A stretch of 64,000 nt of DNA from Oscillospiraceae bacterium (GTDB lineage: Bacteria > Bacillota > Clostridia > Oscillospirales > CAG-272): NCBI GenBank assembly GCA_015064805.1, contig SVRN01000004.1, forward strand, positions 1-64,000, written 5' to 3'. The notes beneath the pieces are model-generated. The model had not been told where the DNA came from, did no database searches, and was given only the letters and a program-made list of their open reading frames with translations. The position numbers and the translations under genes are program-made. Below, in pieces: positions 8,503 through 17,095 of this stretch. Within the stretch, counting starts at the first letter, position 1. The number at the start of each line of letters is the position of its first letter.

Positions 8503-9390
8503 TTATTCCAGATTCTGAATCTGCTCGCGGATCTTTTCCAGCTCGTTCTTGGCATCCACAATGCGGTGGGCGATCTCGGCGTCGGCACACTTGGAGCCGA
8601 TGGTGTTGACCTCGCGGTTCATTTCCTGAATGAGGAAGTCCAGCTTGCGGCCAACGGCGTCGTTTGCGTTCATCAGATCCTCAAACAGAGCGAAGTGGGA
8701 ACGGAGGCGAACCAGCTCCTCGTCCACGGCAATCTTGTCGGCGTGCAACGCACACTCGGTCAGAATGCGGTTTTCGTCGGCCGTGATGCGATTGTCCGAG
8801 AGAATGGTGCGCAATCTTTCCTCCAGCTTTTTGCGGTAGCCGCTGACGTCCTCTGCCGACAGCGCGTCCACACCGTCGATAATAGTGCGCAGATTTTGCA
8901 GCTTGGACAGCAGATCGTCGCGCAGTCTTGCGCCCTCGCGCTCGCGAGCAGCGACGAACGCGTCAACCGCTTCGGTCAGCACTGGCAGAAGTCTTGCCCA
9001 GGCCTCGTCAGCGTCGACCTCGGTCTGCTCCTGCGCAAAGATCGCGGGATTGGAGGCGACGCGCATGACGCTGATGTCGTCGGCCAGACCGTACTCGTCG
9101 CGCAGATAATGCAACGCGTCAAGATAGGCGCGTACGGCGGTATCGTTGACCGTCATACCGCGAGGTGTCTGATCCTTGTTCTCCAGTGACACGGTGATGT
9201 CCACCTTACCGCGCGTAACCCCTTTGGCCTGAAGCAGAGGTCGGATACGATCCTCCAGCCCCGAAAATATGCGGGGGAGACGGGGGGAGCAATCCAGATA
9301 GCGATTGTTGACCGACCGCATTTCCACCACGATGGTATTTAGTTCATCCGTACCCGTTGCACGGGCAAAAGCCGTCATACTGCGAATCAT
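8503..9390 (-). CDS. yicC: YicC family endoribonuclease-like protein
   Basis: 295 aa. Start MIRSMTAFARATG is chosen over an upstream ATG because GGGGGAT precedes it and the family begins with this motif. Other YicC features: RSVNNRYLDCSPRLPR, RGKVDITVSLEN, and at the C-terminus HFALFEDLMNANDAVGRKL, FLIQEMNREVNTIGSK and VDAKNELEKIREQIQNLE. YicC has been linked to RNA degradation in Enterobacteria; the role here is inferred from family only. It is the first gene of the long minus-strand operon and has its own promoter. Confidence 0.92.
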   Translation of the reverse strand: MIRSMTAFARATGTDELNTIVVEMRSVNNRYLDCSPRLPRIFSGLEDRIRPLLQAKGVTRGKVDITVSLENKDQTPRGMTVNDTAVRAYLDALHYLRDEYGLADDISVMRVASNPAIFAQEQTEVDADEAWARLLPVLTEAVDAFVAAREREGARLRDDLLSKLQNLRTIIDGVDALSAEDVSGYRKKLEERLRTILSDNRITADENRILTECALHADKIAVDEELVRLRSHFALFEDLMNANDAVGRKLDFLIQEMNREVNTIGSKCADAEIAHRIVDAKNELEKIREQIQNLE

Positions 9391-9436
9391 GCGGATCCCC
9401 CTTTTACGCGCGCACACGCGCGAACATATATATAAT

Positions 9437-9465
9437 ATTTTACCCTATTTTTATGAAAATGTCAA
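9437..9465 (-). promoter_or_regulatory. Sigma-A promoter of the yicC-rlmN operon
   Basis: On the minus strand, -35 TTGACA (9465-9460) and -10 TAAAAT (9442-9437) are spaced by 17 bp, about 45 bp before the yicC start. It is divergent from the efp promoter. Confidence 0.8.
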
Positions 9466-9567
9466 CGGTTCCGCGGTATTTTTTCATATTTCCGGGTTCC
9501 TTTTCGCCCGCGAACGGAAAAAGAACAAAAAAATTGTAATTTTTTTAAGGAAAATGCGCGGGAGGTA

Positions 9568-9596
9568 TTGAAAAAATCAAAAAAATGTTATATAAT
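9568..9596 (+). promoter_or_regulatory. Sigma-A promoter of efp
   Basis: -35 TTGAAA (9568-9573), 17-bp A-rich spacer, -10 TATAAT (9591-9596), about 50 bp before the efp start. A perfect -10 and a good -35. Confidence 0.8.
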
Positions 9597-9649
9597 AATT
9601 TGCAAATACTATTTTCAAAAGAATTTAACTCAACTATTGGAGGTTTCAA

Positions 9650-10210
9650 ATGGTAGTAGCTGGTGATTTTAAGAATGGCGTTACGTTCGATATGGGCGAC
9701 GGTGTCGTATGGCAGGTCGTCGAGTTTCAGCACGTTAAGCCCGGTAAGGGTGCTGCTTTCGTTCGTACCAAGCTGAAGAACGTGATGACGGGTGGTATCA
9801 TTGAGCGTACCTTCTCGCCCACGGACAAGTTTGAGAACGCTTATATTGAGCGTCGCGAGATGCAGTATTCCTACGACGACGGTGACCTGTATCACTTCAT
9901 GGACACCGAAACTTGGGAGGAGACTCTCATCGCACACGACAAGGTTGACGACAACTTCAAGTTCGTCAAGGAAGAGATGATGGTTAAGATCATTTCTTAC
10001 AAGGGCAACGTATTTGGCGTTGAGCCCCCCACATTCGTTGAGCTGGCCGTTGCTAAGACCGACCCCGGTTTTGCAGGCAACACCGCCACCAACACCCTCA
10101 AGCCCGCAACGCTGGAGACCGGCGCTGAGATCAAGGTTCCTCTGTTCATCAACGAGGGCGACGTTCTCAAGATCGATACCAGAACGGGCGAGTATCTGTC
10201 TCGCGCATAA
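9650..10210 (+). CDS. efp: Translation elongation factor P
   Basis: 186 aa. Relieves ribosome stalling at polyproline stretches. Three-domain EF-P: the N-terminal KOW-like domain ([42 protein letters not shown]) carries the loop KPGKGAA with the modifiable Lys position. The central and C-terminal OB domains end with [27 protein letters not shown]. Followed by a repeat-containing gap and an acidic zinc-ribbon gene. Confidence 0.96.
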   Translation: MVVAGDFKNGVTFDMGDGVVWQVVEFQHVKPGKGAAFVRTKLKNVMTGGIIERTFSPTDKFENAYIERREMQYSYDDGDLYHFMDTETWEETLIAHDKVDDNFKFVKEEMMVKIISYKGNVFGVEPPTFVELAVAKTDPGFAGNTATNTLKPATLETGAEIKVPLFINEGDVLKIDTRTGEYLSRA

Positions 10211-10219
10211 TCGTTTGCT

Positions 10220-10351
10220 CGATCAGCGGCGTGATACGTCGTTGCTCCTCAAAAGCGGCTCGACGTAGGTAACTACGCCTTCGCCTTGCTTTTTGCGGTG
10301 CGCCTCGTCTCACTTGCTGCTCAAACAAACGCCGATCAGCGGCGTGATACG
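10220..10351. repeat. 19-bp direct repeat pair downstream of efp
   Basis: The 19-mer CGATCAGCGGCGTGATACG occurs at 10220-10238 and again at 10333-10351, each followed within 3 bases by CGTTGCT. The segment between has no gene. The first copy starts 10 bp after the efp stop. The pair looks like one small dispersed repeat that duplicated. Confidence 0.75.
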
Positions 10352-10451
10352 CGTTGCTGAAGACAAGACTAACAAAACACAGAAGGGAGAAGGAATACCG
10401 CCGCGCGGTGCGCCGTTCTCCCTCTTTGTCAAAAACGAAAGGAGAAACATC

Positions 10452-10976
10452 ATGGAACTGAAGGAAAAGGCTGCATTTCTGAAGGGCCTGGCAGAGGGTC
10501 TTGAATACGATAAGGAAAGCAAGGAGGGCAAGCTGATTGCCGCTCTGATCGATCTGACCGCCGAGCTGTGCGAGGCTGTTGAGATTCTTGACGCTGATAT
10601 GGACGAGATCGTTGACGAGGTTGTTGAGCTTCGTGAATACATCGAAGAAATCGACGACGACCTGAACGACGTTGAGGAATTCCTTGACGAGGAAGTTGAA
10701 TGGGACGACGATGATGACGATGAAGACGATGAAGATGATGATGAAGACGACGATGATGACGATGATGACGATGATGAAGAAGGCGACTGGTGCGACGGCG
10801 AATGCGAGGGATGCACGGGCTGCGACGATTACTTTGAAATCGTATGTCCCTCTTGCGGCGCAACCATCTGCTTTGACGAGTCGGTTGATCCTGAAAATCT
10901 GACCTGCCCTGCGTGCAACGAGAAGTTTGCATGCATCGTGGAGGAAGATGATCTGACCACGCTGAGTGAGGAATGA
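10452..10976 (+). CDS. CD1247-like acidic zinc-ribbon protein
   Basis: 174 aa. The N-terminal ~65 residues (ELKEKAAFLKGLAEGLEYD...IAALIDLTAELCEAVEILD) are a helical domain seen in Clostridia as the CD1247 N-terminal domain. Residues ~85-113 are almost only Asp/Glu. The C-terminus has two Cys pairs, CPSCG and CPACNEKF, forming a zinc ribbon preceded by a CDGECEGCTGC cluster. The function is unknown. Start at 10452 has AAAGGAGAAAC upstream; an upstream extension has no RBS. A location after efp is common in related genomes. It is ended by a strong terminator. Confidence 0.8.
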   Translation: MELKEKAAFLKGLAEGLEYDKESKEGKLIAALIDLTAELCEAVEILDADMDEIVDEVVELREYIEEIDDDLNDVEEFLDEEVEWDDDDDDEDDEDDDEDDDDDDDDDDEEGDWCDGECEGCTGCDDYFEIVCPSCGATICFDESVDPENLTCPACNEKFACIVEEDDLTTLSEE

Positions 10977-10979
10977 TTT

Positions 10980-11022
10980 CCAACGAAAAAAGGGTGCTGA
11001 TAAGGCACCCTTTTTTCGTTGG
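10980..11022. terminator. Strong terminator after the acidic zinc-ribbon gene
   Basis: A near-perfect hairpin whose arms begin CCAACGAAAAAAGGGTGC and mirror on the other side, loop of ~7 bases, with a T6 run inside the 3' arm and A6 in the 5' arm. It could work in both directions. Confidence 0.9.
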
Positions 11023-11054
11023 GGAGATATCTGATTTTTTATTGCTTTCTTATA

Positions 11055-11572
11055 CGGGCTCGCACAACGCGCTCGCTGTATCGGCTTAATGCTACTTCTT
11101 GGTCTTCCCCAAGAAGTAGCCAAGAAAGGAACCAAGGGGTCTAATACCCCTTGGCACCCCGCAGTGCGTCTTTGCAGGCGCTAGCGCGCAGCACGACGCA
11201 AAAGTAAGCAATTCCAGCCTTTGCGTCGGTGTTTTAAAGAAAAACACCGACACGAAAGACGCACGCAAGAAAGACAGTAAAAAGGTTTTGCTATCGTTCA
11301 CCGCCCCCAGTTCAACTAACTTTTTAACAAAACCGCGCTTGCTTTCTCCGCCTGCCGCTCGTGTTGACGATTTGGCGAGCGATGCAGTAAAAGCGTCTAT
11401 GTCTTTCTCCTCCGTCCATTTTGAAGAGCGGCAATCGCAGGGAGATCCAAGAGGGAACGTCTTGGCGCGTTTTCTTGGTTCGTTCTTTGCCGCGCGGCAA
11501 AGAATGAACATCAAAAACCGGTACAGCGAGCGCGTGCCGCAGGCACAGTGCGAGTGTAAAGAGAAGAAGTGT
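11055..11572. repeat. Modular palindromic intergenic element, copy 2
   Basis: Lies in the convergent gap between two terminators. Left end: GCGCTCGCTGTA, hairpin 1 (CTACTTCTTGG 11092-11102 / CCAAGAAGTAG 11109-11119), AACCAAGGGG with TCTAATA loop, a GCAGTGCGTC block, hairpin 4 (GTCGGTGTTTT 11225-11235 / AAAACACCGAC 11241-11251). Right end: CCAAGAGGGAACGTCTTGG, then TTCTTTGCCGCGCGGCAAAGAA and an ACAGCGAGCGCG end. The same module order as the other copies but with different stem sequences. No credible ORF. Confidence 0.8.
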
Positions 11573-11593
11573 TCACACAAACCGCCAAACTAA

Positions 11594-11630
11594 AATCCCC
11601 CATCCGCAACGCTTTTGCGGATGGGGGATT
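11594..11630 (-). terminator. Terminator of the rhamnosidase gene
   Basis: 16-bp perfect stem (AATCCCCCATCCGCAA 11594-11609 / 11615-11630) with a 5-base loop, just past the stop of the minus-strand GH78 gene; a short T-rich tract follows on the minus strand. Confidence 0.8.
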
Positions 11631-11641
11631 GCTCTTTCGTT

Positions 11642-14359
11642 TTACTGCGCCAGTAACCGATGCGTTCCCGCACCCAGTTCAATGACGAAGCACCCGTCCT
11701 CAAGCGGGAAATTGGATTTCTGATTGTTCACAAACAGCGTGTCTGTTCCGCCGGCGACCGCCGGCAGATACACCGTTCCCGTCGTGTTGGCGGGCACCGT
11801 GATCTCGACCTCGTAGGCCTCGTGATTCTGACCCAGCGATACGACGATCGGTCCCTTGACCGTCGGCACGCGAATGGACGCGTAGGGCAAATCTCCTACC
11901 TGCGGACGAACCTCAAAGTTGCGGAAGCCGGGGCGCGTCGGGCGAATGCCGAACATGCCGCGTACGATCATGGACGCGGGCGCCGAGCCCCAGGGATGCG
12001 AGAAGGTCATGTTGCCCTTTTCGTTGACGTTCCAAGCCTCGGGAGCGATCGTCACCTTGCCGTTATACAGCGAGGAGGCAAACGAATGAATGCCGGGCGT
12101 CAGATCGTCGTCGGCAAGAAGTGCCGTTGCATAGGCACCAAAGCCGGCGTGGTACAGCGCGTCCAAAAGGAAGAAGGCGCCGTAAATGCTGGTGCGAATG
12201 TCGCCCTGGCCGACCAGATGGCGGCCCAACGCGTCTTTCATTTCATCGTCGCTGTAAATGCCCGCGCACAACGCAAAGACGGTTGCGTGCTGAGCGAAGT
12301 GATCAACCGGCTCGCCGTCGATGGTCAGACCATCGCGGAACGCGCATTGCGTGCTGTCGTACAGCTTTTCGATCATGTCGTGACGCAACGCGTCGGCGCT
12401 TGCGCGGAAGGCGGTCGCGTCGTCGTCCTTGCCCAGGACTTTGGCCAAAACGGCCATGTCGCGCAAGGAAATATGCATCATGGCATTGTAAACGGTATTA
12501 TAATAGGCGGCGTGCATCTCGTAGCCATCGCGCGAGGGGGGCGGCCAGTCGACCAGAATGGAATTCCAGCTGTTGTTCGGTGCAGCCTTGCTGGGATACA
12601 GCCCCGTCTCGAGGCTGACGTGCTCACCCAGTACCAGATTGCGCAGCTGGGGATAGGTGCTTTCAAGCAGCGCGCGGTTGCCCGAATACAGATAGTCCAA
12701 TCTCACCATGTGAATGGGCATCAGCGCGTACTCGGCAGGCCAGGTGCGGTGCGTCAGCAGATAGTCGGTCGAAAAGCGTGCCAACGCCATGCTGCTTTCG
12801 TAGGTGTAAGAGGACAGCATGTTGATCAGGGCGTCGCCCTCGTAAGCACATCGCTCGCGTGATTGGGAATCGACGTACAGATCCTGATTGGTAACGCAAA
12901 TGGCGTATTTGAAGGTGTCGTACAGGTGGCAGAGTATTGCGTTGGAGCAGGTAAAGGAGGACTCCTCCGCATCAAACGCGCGGCGGATGGAGACGGCCTT
13001 GACGCTGTTTTCGGTCAGCGCGGCGTGACAGTTGAAGATCTCAACGTAGCGGAAGGTCTTCATGCCGTAGTTTTCCAGCCTCTGCTCGCCCTCCTTAAGC
13101 GTCCAGAACTCCTCGTAGACGTTGCTCGTGCGCATACGGTAGCGGACAGAGCCGTCGCCGTTCAGCTCCTCGCCAAAGCACAGACGAATGGTATGGGGCT
13201 CTTCGGCCGTGAGCGTCAGGCGCAGACCGCCGATGATTTCATGTCCGAGATCGATAAAATAATGACCGTCGCCAAGGCACTTGACGAGAGCGACCTCCTG
13301 GTCAAAGCGGGTGACGGGATCGCCGGGGTAGGGGGCCAGATGGCGCTTTCCCTCAATTTCCATGTCATCCAAAAGACGGGCGGGCGTCCAGGCGGACGCG
13401 TCGAAGCCGACGGATTCAAATCCGAAGGGGTACAGCGAGGCGTTGATATTTTCTGCCTCTGCCTTGAAGTAGTTGGTTCCGATGGACTGGTTGGCACCGA
13501 ATACGTCCTTGCCGTCCAGCGCTTTGAAATCTTCGACGTCGCGGGCACTGTTGAGAACGATCTCCTGACTGCCATCGGTATAAAAGACGGTCAGCTGACA
13601 GAGAAATTTCTTCTCGTCAAGCGTATAGTTGAGCGCACCCAGCGCATTGCCATCCTCGCAAAGCAGCGAGGTAACGTCGTAAGAATTATAGTACAGGATC
13701 TCCTCACCGCCGGGCGTTTTGCCCAGACGCGTGGGACCAAGACCAACGATCCTTCCGTTGATCCATACGTGATAGACGTACTGGCGTGAGGGCTCGGGAG
13801 AGGTTGCCGTTACGCTGAGCACGGCGCGTTCGATATCATCAAAATAGGGAACGCGGAACTCGGTGCGCAAAAAGCTGAAATTGCCAGCGCCCTTGACGCT
13901 GCCCTCGGCGCCGTCCTCGGCACCGTCCACGGGACGGTCCTCACTCCAGATACCGCGGGTGTCCTCCCAGGCGGCTCCGACGGCCGTTGAGAAGGGCATG
14001 GGCGCAGACATGGCACTTTCCAAGCCTCTCTTATTGCGCAGCTGAACTGCCCAATAATAAAGCTCGTTATCTTGCAATATCGTATCCAGACCGGCCAGCT
14101 GAACGTTACTGCTCTCGTCGGTGGCAACCCAACCCGTGTCCAGCAGATAATCGCCGCGGTGCATATCGGACAAGCGTTTTGCGATCACGATGCGGTAGCT
14201 CGTCTGAATATCCCCGATCTCACCCGAACGCATGACCCAGCTAAAGACGGGGGATGCCTTGGGAATGCCGTAGGCGGCAGACAGCAGGTTGACCTTGAGC
14301 TGCTCGGGGGCGGCAAAGGTGAAGGTGGACGAGACGGACGTATTCAATTCGGTGTTCAT
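11642..14359 (-). CDS. Alpha-L-rhamnosidase-like glycoside hydrolase (GH78 type)
   Basis: 905 aa with no signal peptide, so probably cytoplasmic. Residues ~20-125 form the Ig-like N-terminal domain (AYGIPKASPVFSW...WAVQLRNKRG). Next are two beta-sandwich domains (LRTEFRVPYFDDIERAVLSV...YVYHVWINGRIVGLGPTRLG; FIDLGHEIIGGLRLTL). The (alpha/alpha)6 barrel is at ~470-800, followed by a C-terminal beta domain (GFRNFEVRPQVGDLPYA, VPTVKGPIVVSL). This is the GH78 layout. The usual acid-rich signature DERLGWTGDA is altered to SQSRERCAYEGDA (residues ~498-510), so the substrate may differ. Monocistronic with its own promoter and terminator. Confidence 0.82.
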   Translation of the reverse strand: MNTELNTSVSSTFTFAAPEQLKVNLLSAAYGIPKASPVFSWVMRSGEIGDIQTSYRIVIAKRLSDMHRGDYLLDTGWVATDESSNVQLAGLDTILQDNELYYWAVQLRNKRGLESAMSAPMPFSTAVGAAWEDTRGIWSEDRPVDGAEDGAEGSVKGAGNFSFLRTEFRVPYFDDIERAVLSVTATSPEPSRQYVYHVWINGRIVGLGPTRLGKTPGGEEILYYNSYDVTSLLCEDGNALGALNYTLDEKKFLCQLTVFYTDGSQEIVLNSARDVEDFKALDGKDVFGANQSIGTNYFKAEAENINASLYPFGFESVGFDASAWTPARLLDDMEIEGKRHLAPYPGDPVTRFDQEVALVKCLGDGHYFIDLGHEIIGGLRLTLTAEEPHTIRLCFGEELNGDGSVRYRMRTSNVYEEFWTLKEGEQRLENYGMKTFRYVEIFNCHAALTENSVKAVSIRRAFDAEESSFTCSNAILCHLYDTFKYAICVTNQDLYVDSQSRERCAYEGDALINMLSSYTYESSMALARFSTDYLLTHRTWPAEYALMPIHMVRLDYLYSGNRALLESTYPQLRNLVLGEHVSLETGLYPSKAAPNNSWNSILVDWPPPSRDGYEMHAAYYNTVYNAMMHISLRDMAVLAKVLGKDDDATAFRASADALRHDMIEKLYDSTQCAFRDGLTIDGEPVDHFAQHATVFALCAGIYSDDEMKDALGRHLVGQGDIRTSIYGAFFLLDALYHAGFGAYATALLADDDLTPGIHSFASSLYNGKVTIAPEAWNVNEKGNMTFSHPWGSAPASMIVRGMFGIRPTRPGFRNFEVRPQVGDLPYASIRVPTVKGPIVVSLGQNHEAYEVEITVPANTTGTVYLPAVAGGTDTLFVNNQKSNFPLEDGCFVIELGAGTHRLLAQ

Positions 14360-14390
14360 ACGGACACCTCCTCAAGTAATAGATAAATTC

Positions 14391-14419
14391 ATTATATCGT
14401 TTTTTTATCCGTTTGTCAA
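14391..14419 (-). promoter_or_regulatory. Sigma-A promoter of the rhamnosidase gene
   Basis: Minus strand: TTGACA (14419-14414), 17 bp, TATAAT (14396-14391), about 32 bp before the ATG. Consensus in both boxes. Confidence 0.85.
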
Positions 14420-14451
14420 GAGGGAAAGCGCAAGGTCGGCGCAACGCGCAA

Positions 14452-14481
14452 AAGTGCCCGGATCTGCAGATCCGGGCACTT
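14452..14481 (-). terminator. Terminator of the SPFH gene
   Basis: A 30-bp perfect palindrome (AAGTGCCCGGATCTG and its complement) 12 bp past the stop of the SPFH gene, with TT following on the minus strand. Confidence 0.75.
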
Positions 14482-14493
14482 GACGATATTTGA

Positions 14494-15495
14494 TTATTCC
14501 TGGGGAATCTGCTCGGTGGAGGGCAGCTCGGCCTGCTCCTGATTCTTCAGACCGTAGATCAAAGCAAGGATGCCCTGATCGTCCATACCCGCTACGAATT
14601 CGGGCATTTCACCGTTCCACTGCTTGATGGCGTAGTATTCGAGCAGCACGTCGGTCAGCGACTCGGCCAGCGCCTTGTTGACGGCGGCGTCCTTCTGACC
14701 TGCGTACTCGGCGGCGTCGGCCTGGATCTGCAAAACCTGCTTTTCAGCCTCGGCCTGGATCTTGACGACCTCGGCGTTGGCCTCGGCGGCGATGACCTGA
14801 CGGTCAGCGGCGGCCTGCTCCTCCATGGTCTTCTGCTCCTGCTCGGTCTCGGCCTTCAGCTTTTCCTGCTGTGCGACCTGCTTTGCCTCAACGGCCTGGG
14901 TAAAGACGTCCGAGAAATCCATATCCTCGATGGCCGTGTTGACGACGTCGATATTGTAATCTGCCAGCTCGGCGAGCAGGATGCTCGTGATCTGCGAGGA
15001 CAGCGTGTCGCGGTTTTCGATCAGCGTTTCGGCGGTGTATTTGGCGATGACGCTGCGCACGGCGACCTCAATGCGGGGCTGCATGACGATGTCGTAGTAG
15101 TTTTCACCGATGGTCTTGTAGATGTTCTGAGCGTCCGACTTCTGGATCTGATAGTTGATCGAATAACGGACGGAGACCTCCTGAATGTCGCTGGAAAAAC
15201 AGCTCAGATCAACGACAGATTTCTGGGTGCGGTTGTCCATAACGACGACCTCCTGCACGGGCAGCTTGAAATGCAAGCCGGCCTCCAGCGTCGTGTCCTC
15301 GACGCGGCCAAACGTCGTCAGAATGCCCGTGTGTCCCGTGGGAACGATGGCGAACATGCCAAAGAGCAGCCACAGACAGCCAAACAGCGAGAGTAGCTGA
15401 CGGGGACGTACGCGCCACCTTCTTTCGGCAATCGAGATGCCGAGAACGACAAACAGTACCGCTACGGTAATGAGAGATAAAATAATAAATGCCAT
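14494..15495 (-). CDS. SPFH/prohibitin (band 7) domain membrane protein
   Basis: 333 aa. Two N-terminal membrane segments (FIILSLITVAVLFVVLGISI and LLSLFGCLWLLFGMFAIV) are followed by the SPFH domain (GHTGILTTFGRVEDTTLEAGLHFKLP, EVSVRYSINYQI). A long Ala/Glu/Gln-rich coiled coil (residues ~215-285, LKAETEQEQKTMEEQAAADRQ) and a short tail end it. SPFH proteins form membrane scaffold assemblies; the partner here is unknown. Start 15495 has AGAAGGAGAAGC before it. Its promoter is overlapped by a large inverted repeat. Confidence 0.88.
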   Translation of the reverse strand: MAFIILSLITVAVLFVVLGISIAERRWRVRPRQLLSLFGCLWLLFGMFAIVPTGHTGILTTFGRVEDTTLEAGLHFKLPVQEVVVMDNRTQKSVVDLSCFSSDIQEVSVRYSINYQIQKSDAQNIYKTIGENYYDIVMQPRIEVAVRSVIAKYTAETLIENRDTLSSQITSILLAELADYNIDVVNTAIEDMDFSDVFTQAVEAKQVAQQEKLKAETEQEQKTMEEQAAADRQVIAAEANAEVVKIQAEAEKQVLQIQADAAEYAGQKDAAVNKALAESLTDVLLEYYAIKQWNGEMPEFVAGMDDQGILALIYGLKNQEQAELPSTEQIPQE

Positions 15496-15531
15496 ATGCT
15501 TCTCCTTCTGCCCGTGGGGCGTATAAAAAAT

Positions 15532-15582
15532 ATCACGTGATCCGTGTACTAACATTATAGCACACGGTCACGTGATTGTCAA
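15532..15582 (-). promoter_or_regulatory. Promoter of the SPFH gene with palindromic operator-like arms
   Basis: Minus strand: TTGACA (15582-15577), 17 bp, TATAAT (15559-15554). An inverted repeat, ATCACGTGATCCGTGT (15532-15547) against ACACGGTCACGTGAT (15562-15576), covers the spacer and the start-site region. Each arm contains the self-complementary TCACGTGA. This looks like a repressor site, but no regulator gene is adjacent. Confidence 0.7.
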
Positions 15583-15606
15583 TAGTTGGTCGAAAGATTT
15601 TTTAAA

Positions 15607-17085
15607 TTATTTTTTTGACCATGCCGACGGCAGGAACAAAATGAGAATGGGGAACAGCTCCAGACGTCCGAGCAGCATGTCAAAGGACAAAAGCAGCTTG
15701 GAGGCGACGGTGAAGCCGCCGAAGCTGCCGCCACCAAGAATACCAATCTCGCCCAACCCCGGGCCGACGTTGTTCAGGCAGGACGCAACCGCGGTGAAGG
15801 AGGTGATCAGATCGGATTTGTTGAGCAGCATGAGCAGCACGGTCGAGAGGGTAAAGATAACCATGAAAATGGAGAAATAAGCCTGAACGCCGCGCACGGT
15901 GTCGTCGTCCACGGGCTTGCCCTCAACGCGCACGGCACGCACCTCGCGGGGACGCAGGGTGAAGCGAAGCTCGCGGAAGGAGCTCTTGATCAGAATGATC
16001 AGGCGGCTGATCTTAAGACCGCCGCAGGTTGAGCCCGCACAGCCGCCGATAAACATCAGCAGGACGAGGATAGCCTGCGAGAGCTGAGGCCAGGCATCGT
16101 AGGTGACGGTGGTAAAGCCCGTCGTGGAGATAAAGGAGGCCACGGTGAAGGAGGCATCGCGCAAGGCGATGGAAAAACTCTCGGATTGAGGAAGAATATT
16201 GAGTGTGATGATGGCGGTCGATGCACCGACCACGATACCGAACCAGCGCAGCTCCTCACTCATTAAGGCCTGCGAGACGTGCCCGATCAGGATCAGATAG
16301 TACAGGTTGAAGTTGACCGCGAAGATCAGCATAAAGACGGTGATCACCCAATGGATATACGAGCTGTCAAACGCCCCGATCGAGGCGTTCATGTTGGAGA
16401 AGCCGCCCGTGCCTGCCGTGGAAAAGGTATGAAGAACGGCGTCGAACAGCGACATGCCGCCAAAAAGCAAAAACACGATTTCAAGCAACGTCAGCCCCAC
16501 GTAGATCGCGTACATAATGGCGGCCGAGCGGCGGATGGTCGCCACGACCTTGGTCGCGGTAGGGCCGGGGACCTCGGCGCGCATGGCGTGCATCAAACGG
16601 GCCGATTTGAACTGCTGCTGAGGCATGACGGCCAGCACGAAGACCAGCACGCCCATGCCGCCGATCCAGTGCGTCAGTGAGCGCCAGAGCGCTATGCCGC
16701 GGTCGAGATCCTCGGGCAGCGTGCCGACGACCTCGCCCAGCACGGTTGCGCCCGTGGTGGTAAAGCCCGAAACCGTCTCAAAAAATGCGTCAACGGGATG
16801 GGGAATGGCACCGCAAAGAATAAAAGGAAGCATACCGAACAGCGAGAGCACCACCCAGGACGCGCCGACGACGAACAGGCCGTCGCGCACGCCCATGCGG
16901 TCACGCTGAACGGGACGGCGCAGCGTCAGGAGCGATCCGATGATCAGCAGCAGCGCGATCGGGATCAGCAACGCGTACCACGAGTCCTCGCGGTAGATCA
17001 GCGAGCAGGCGAAGGGAAGCAGCATCAGCAGTCCCTCGACGCGCATGATCTGGCCGATGATATATAAAATCAAACGTAAATTCAT
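15607..17085 (-). CDS. trkH: Trk-type potassium uptake protein TrkH
   Basis: 492 aa integral membrane subunit that conducts K+. It has about ten membrane helices and four selectivity-filter-like repeats: VSGFTTTGATV, FSTAGTGGFSN, ISTTGFTTVTYD and CLNNVGPGLGEIG. Also HWIGGMGVLVF and GGCAGSTCGGLK, both typical of TrkH. The gene follows trkA by 10 bp and is probably co-transcribed, giving a complete TrkH-TrkA (Ktr-like) system. Confidence 0.93.
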   Translation of the reverse strand: MNLRLILYIIGQIMRVEGLLMLLPFACSLIYREDSWYALLIPIALLLIIGSLLTLRRPVQRDRMGVRDGLFVVGASWVVLSLFGMLPFILCGAIPHPVDAFFETVSGFTTTGATVLGEVVGTLPEDLDRGIALWRSLTHWIGGMGVLVFVLAVMPQQQFKSARLMHAMRAEVPGPTATKVVATIRRSAAIMYAIYVGLTLLEIVFLLFGGMSLFDAVLHTFSTAGTGGFSNMNASIGAFDSSYIHWVITVFMLIFAVNFNLYYLILIGHVSQALMSEELRWFGIVVGASTAIITLNILPQSESFSIALRDASFTVASFISTTGFTTVTYDAWPQLSQAILVLLMFIGGCAGSTCGGLKISRLIILIKSSFRELRFTLRPREVRAVRVEGKPVDDDTVRGVQAYFSIFMVIFTLSTVLLMLLNKSDLITSFTAVASCLNNVGPGLGEIGILGGGSFGGFTVASKLLLSFDMLLGRLELFPILILFLPSAWSKK

Positions 17086-17095
17086 GAAACGAACC

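Noticed and set aside
10310..10816. 168-aa Ser-rich frame on the minus strand
   Set aside because: It is the complement of the Asp/Glu codon tract of the real gene at 10452-10976.
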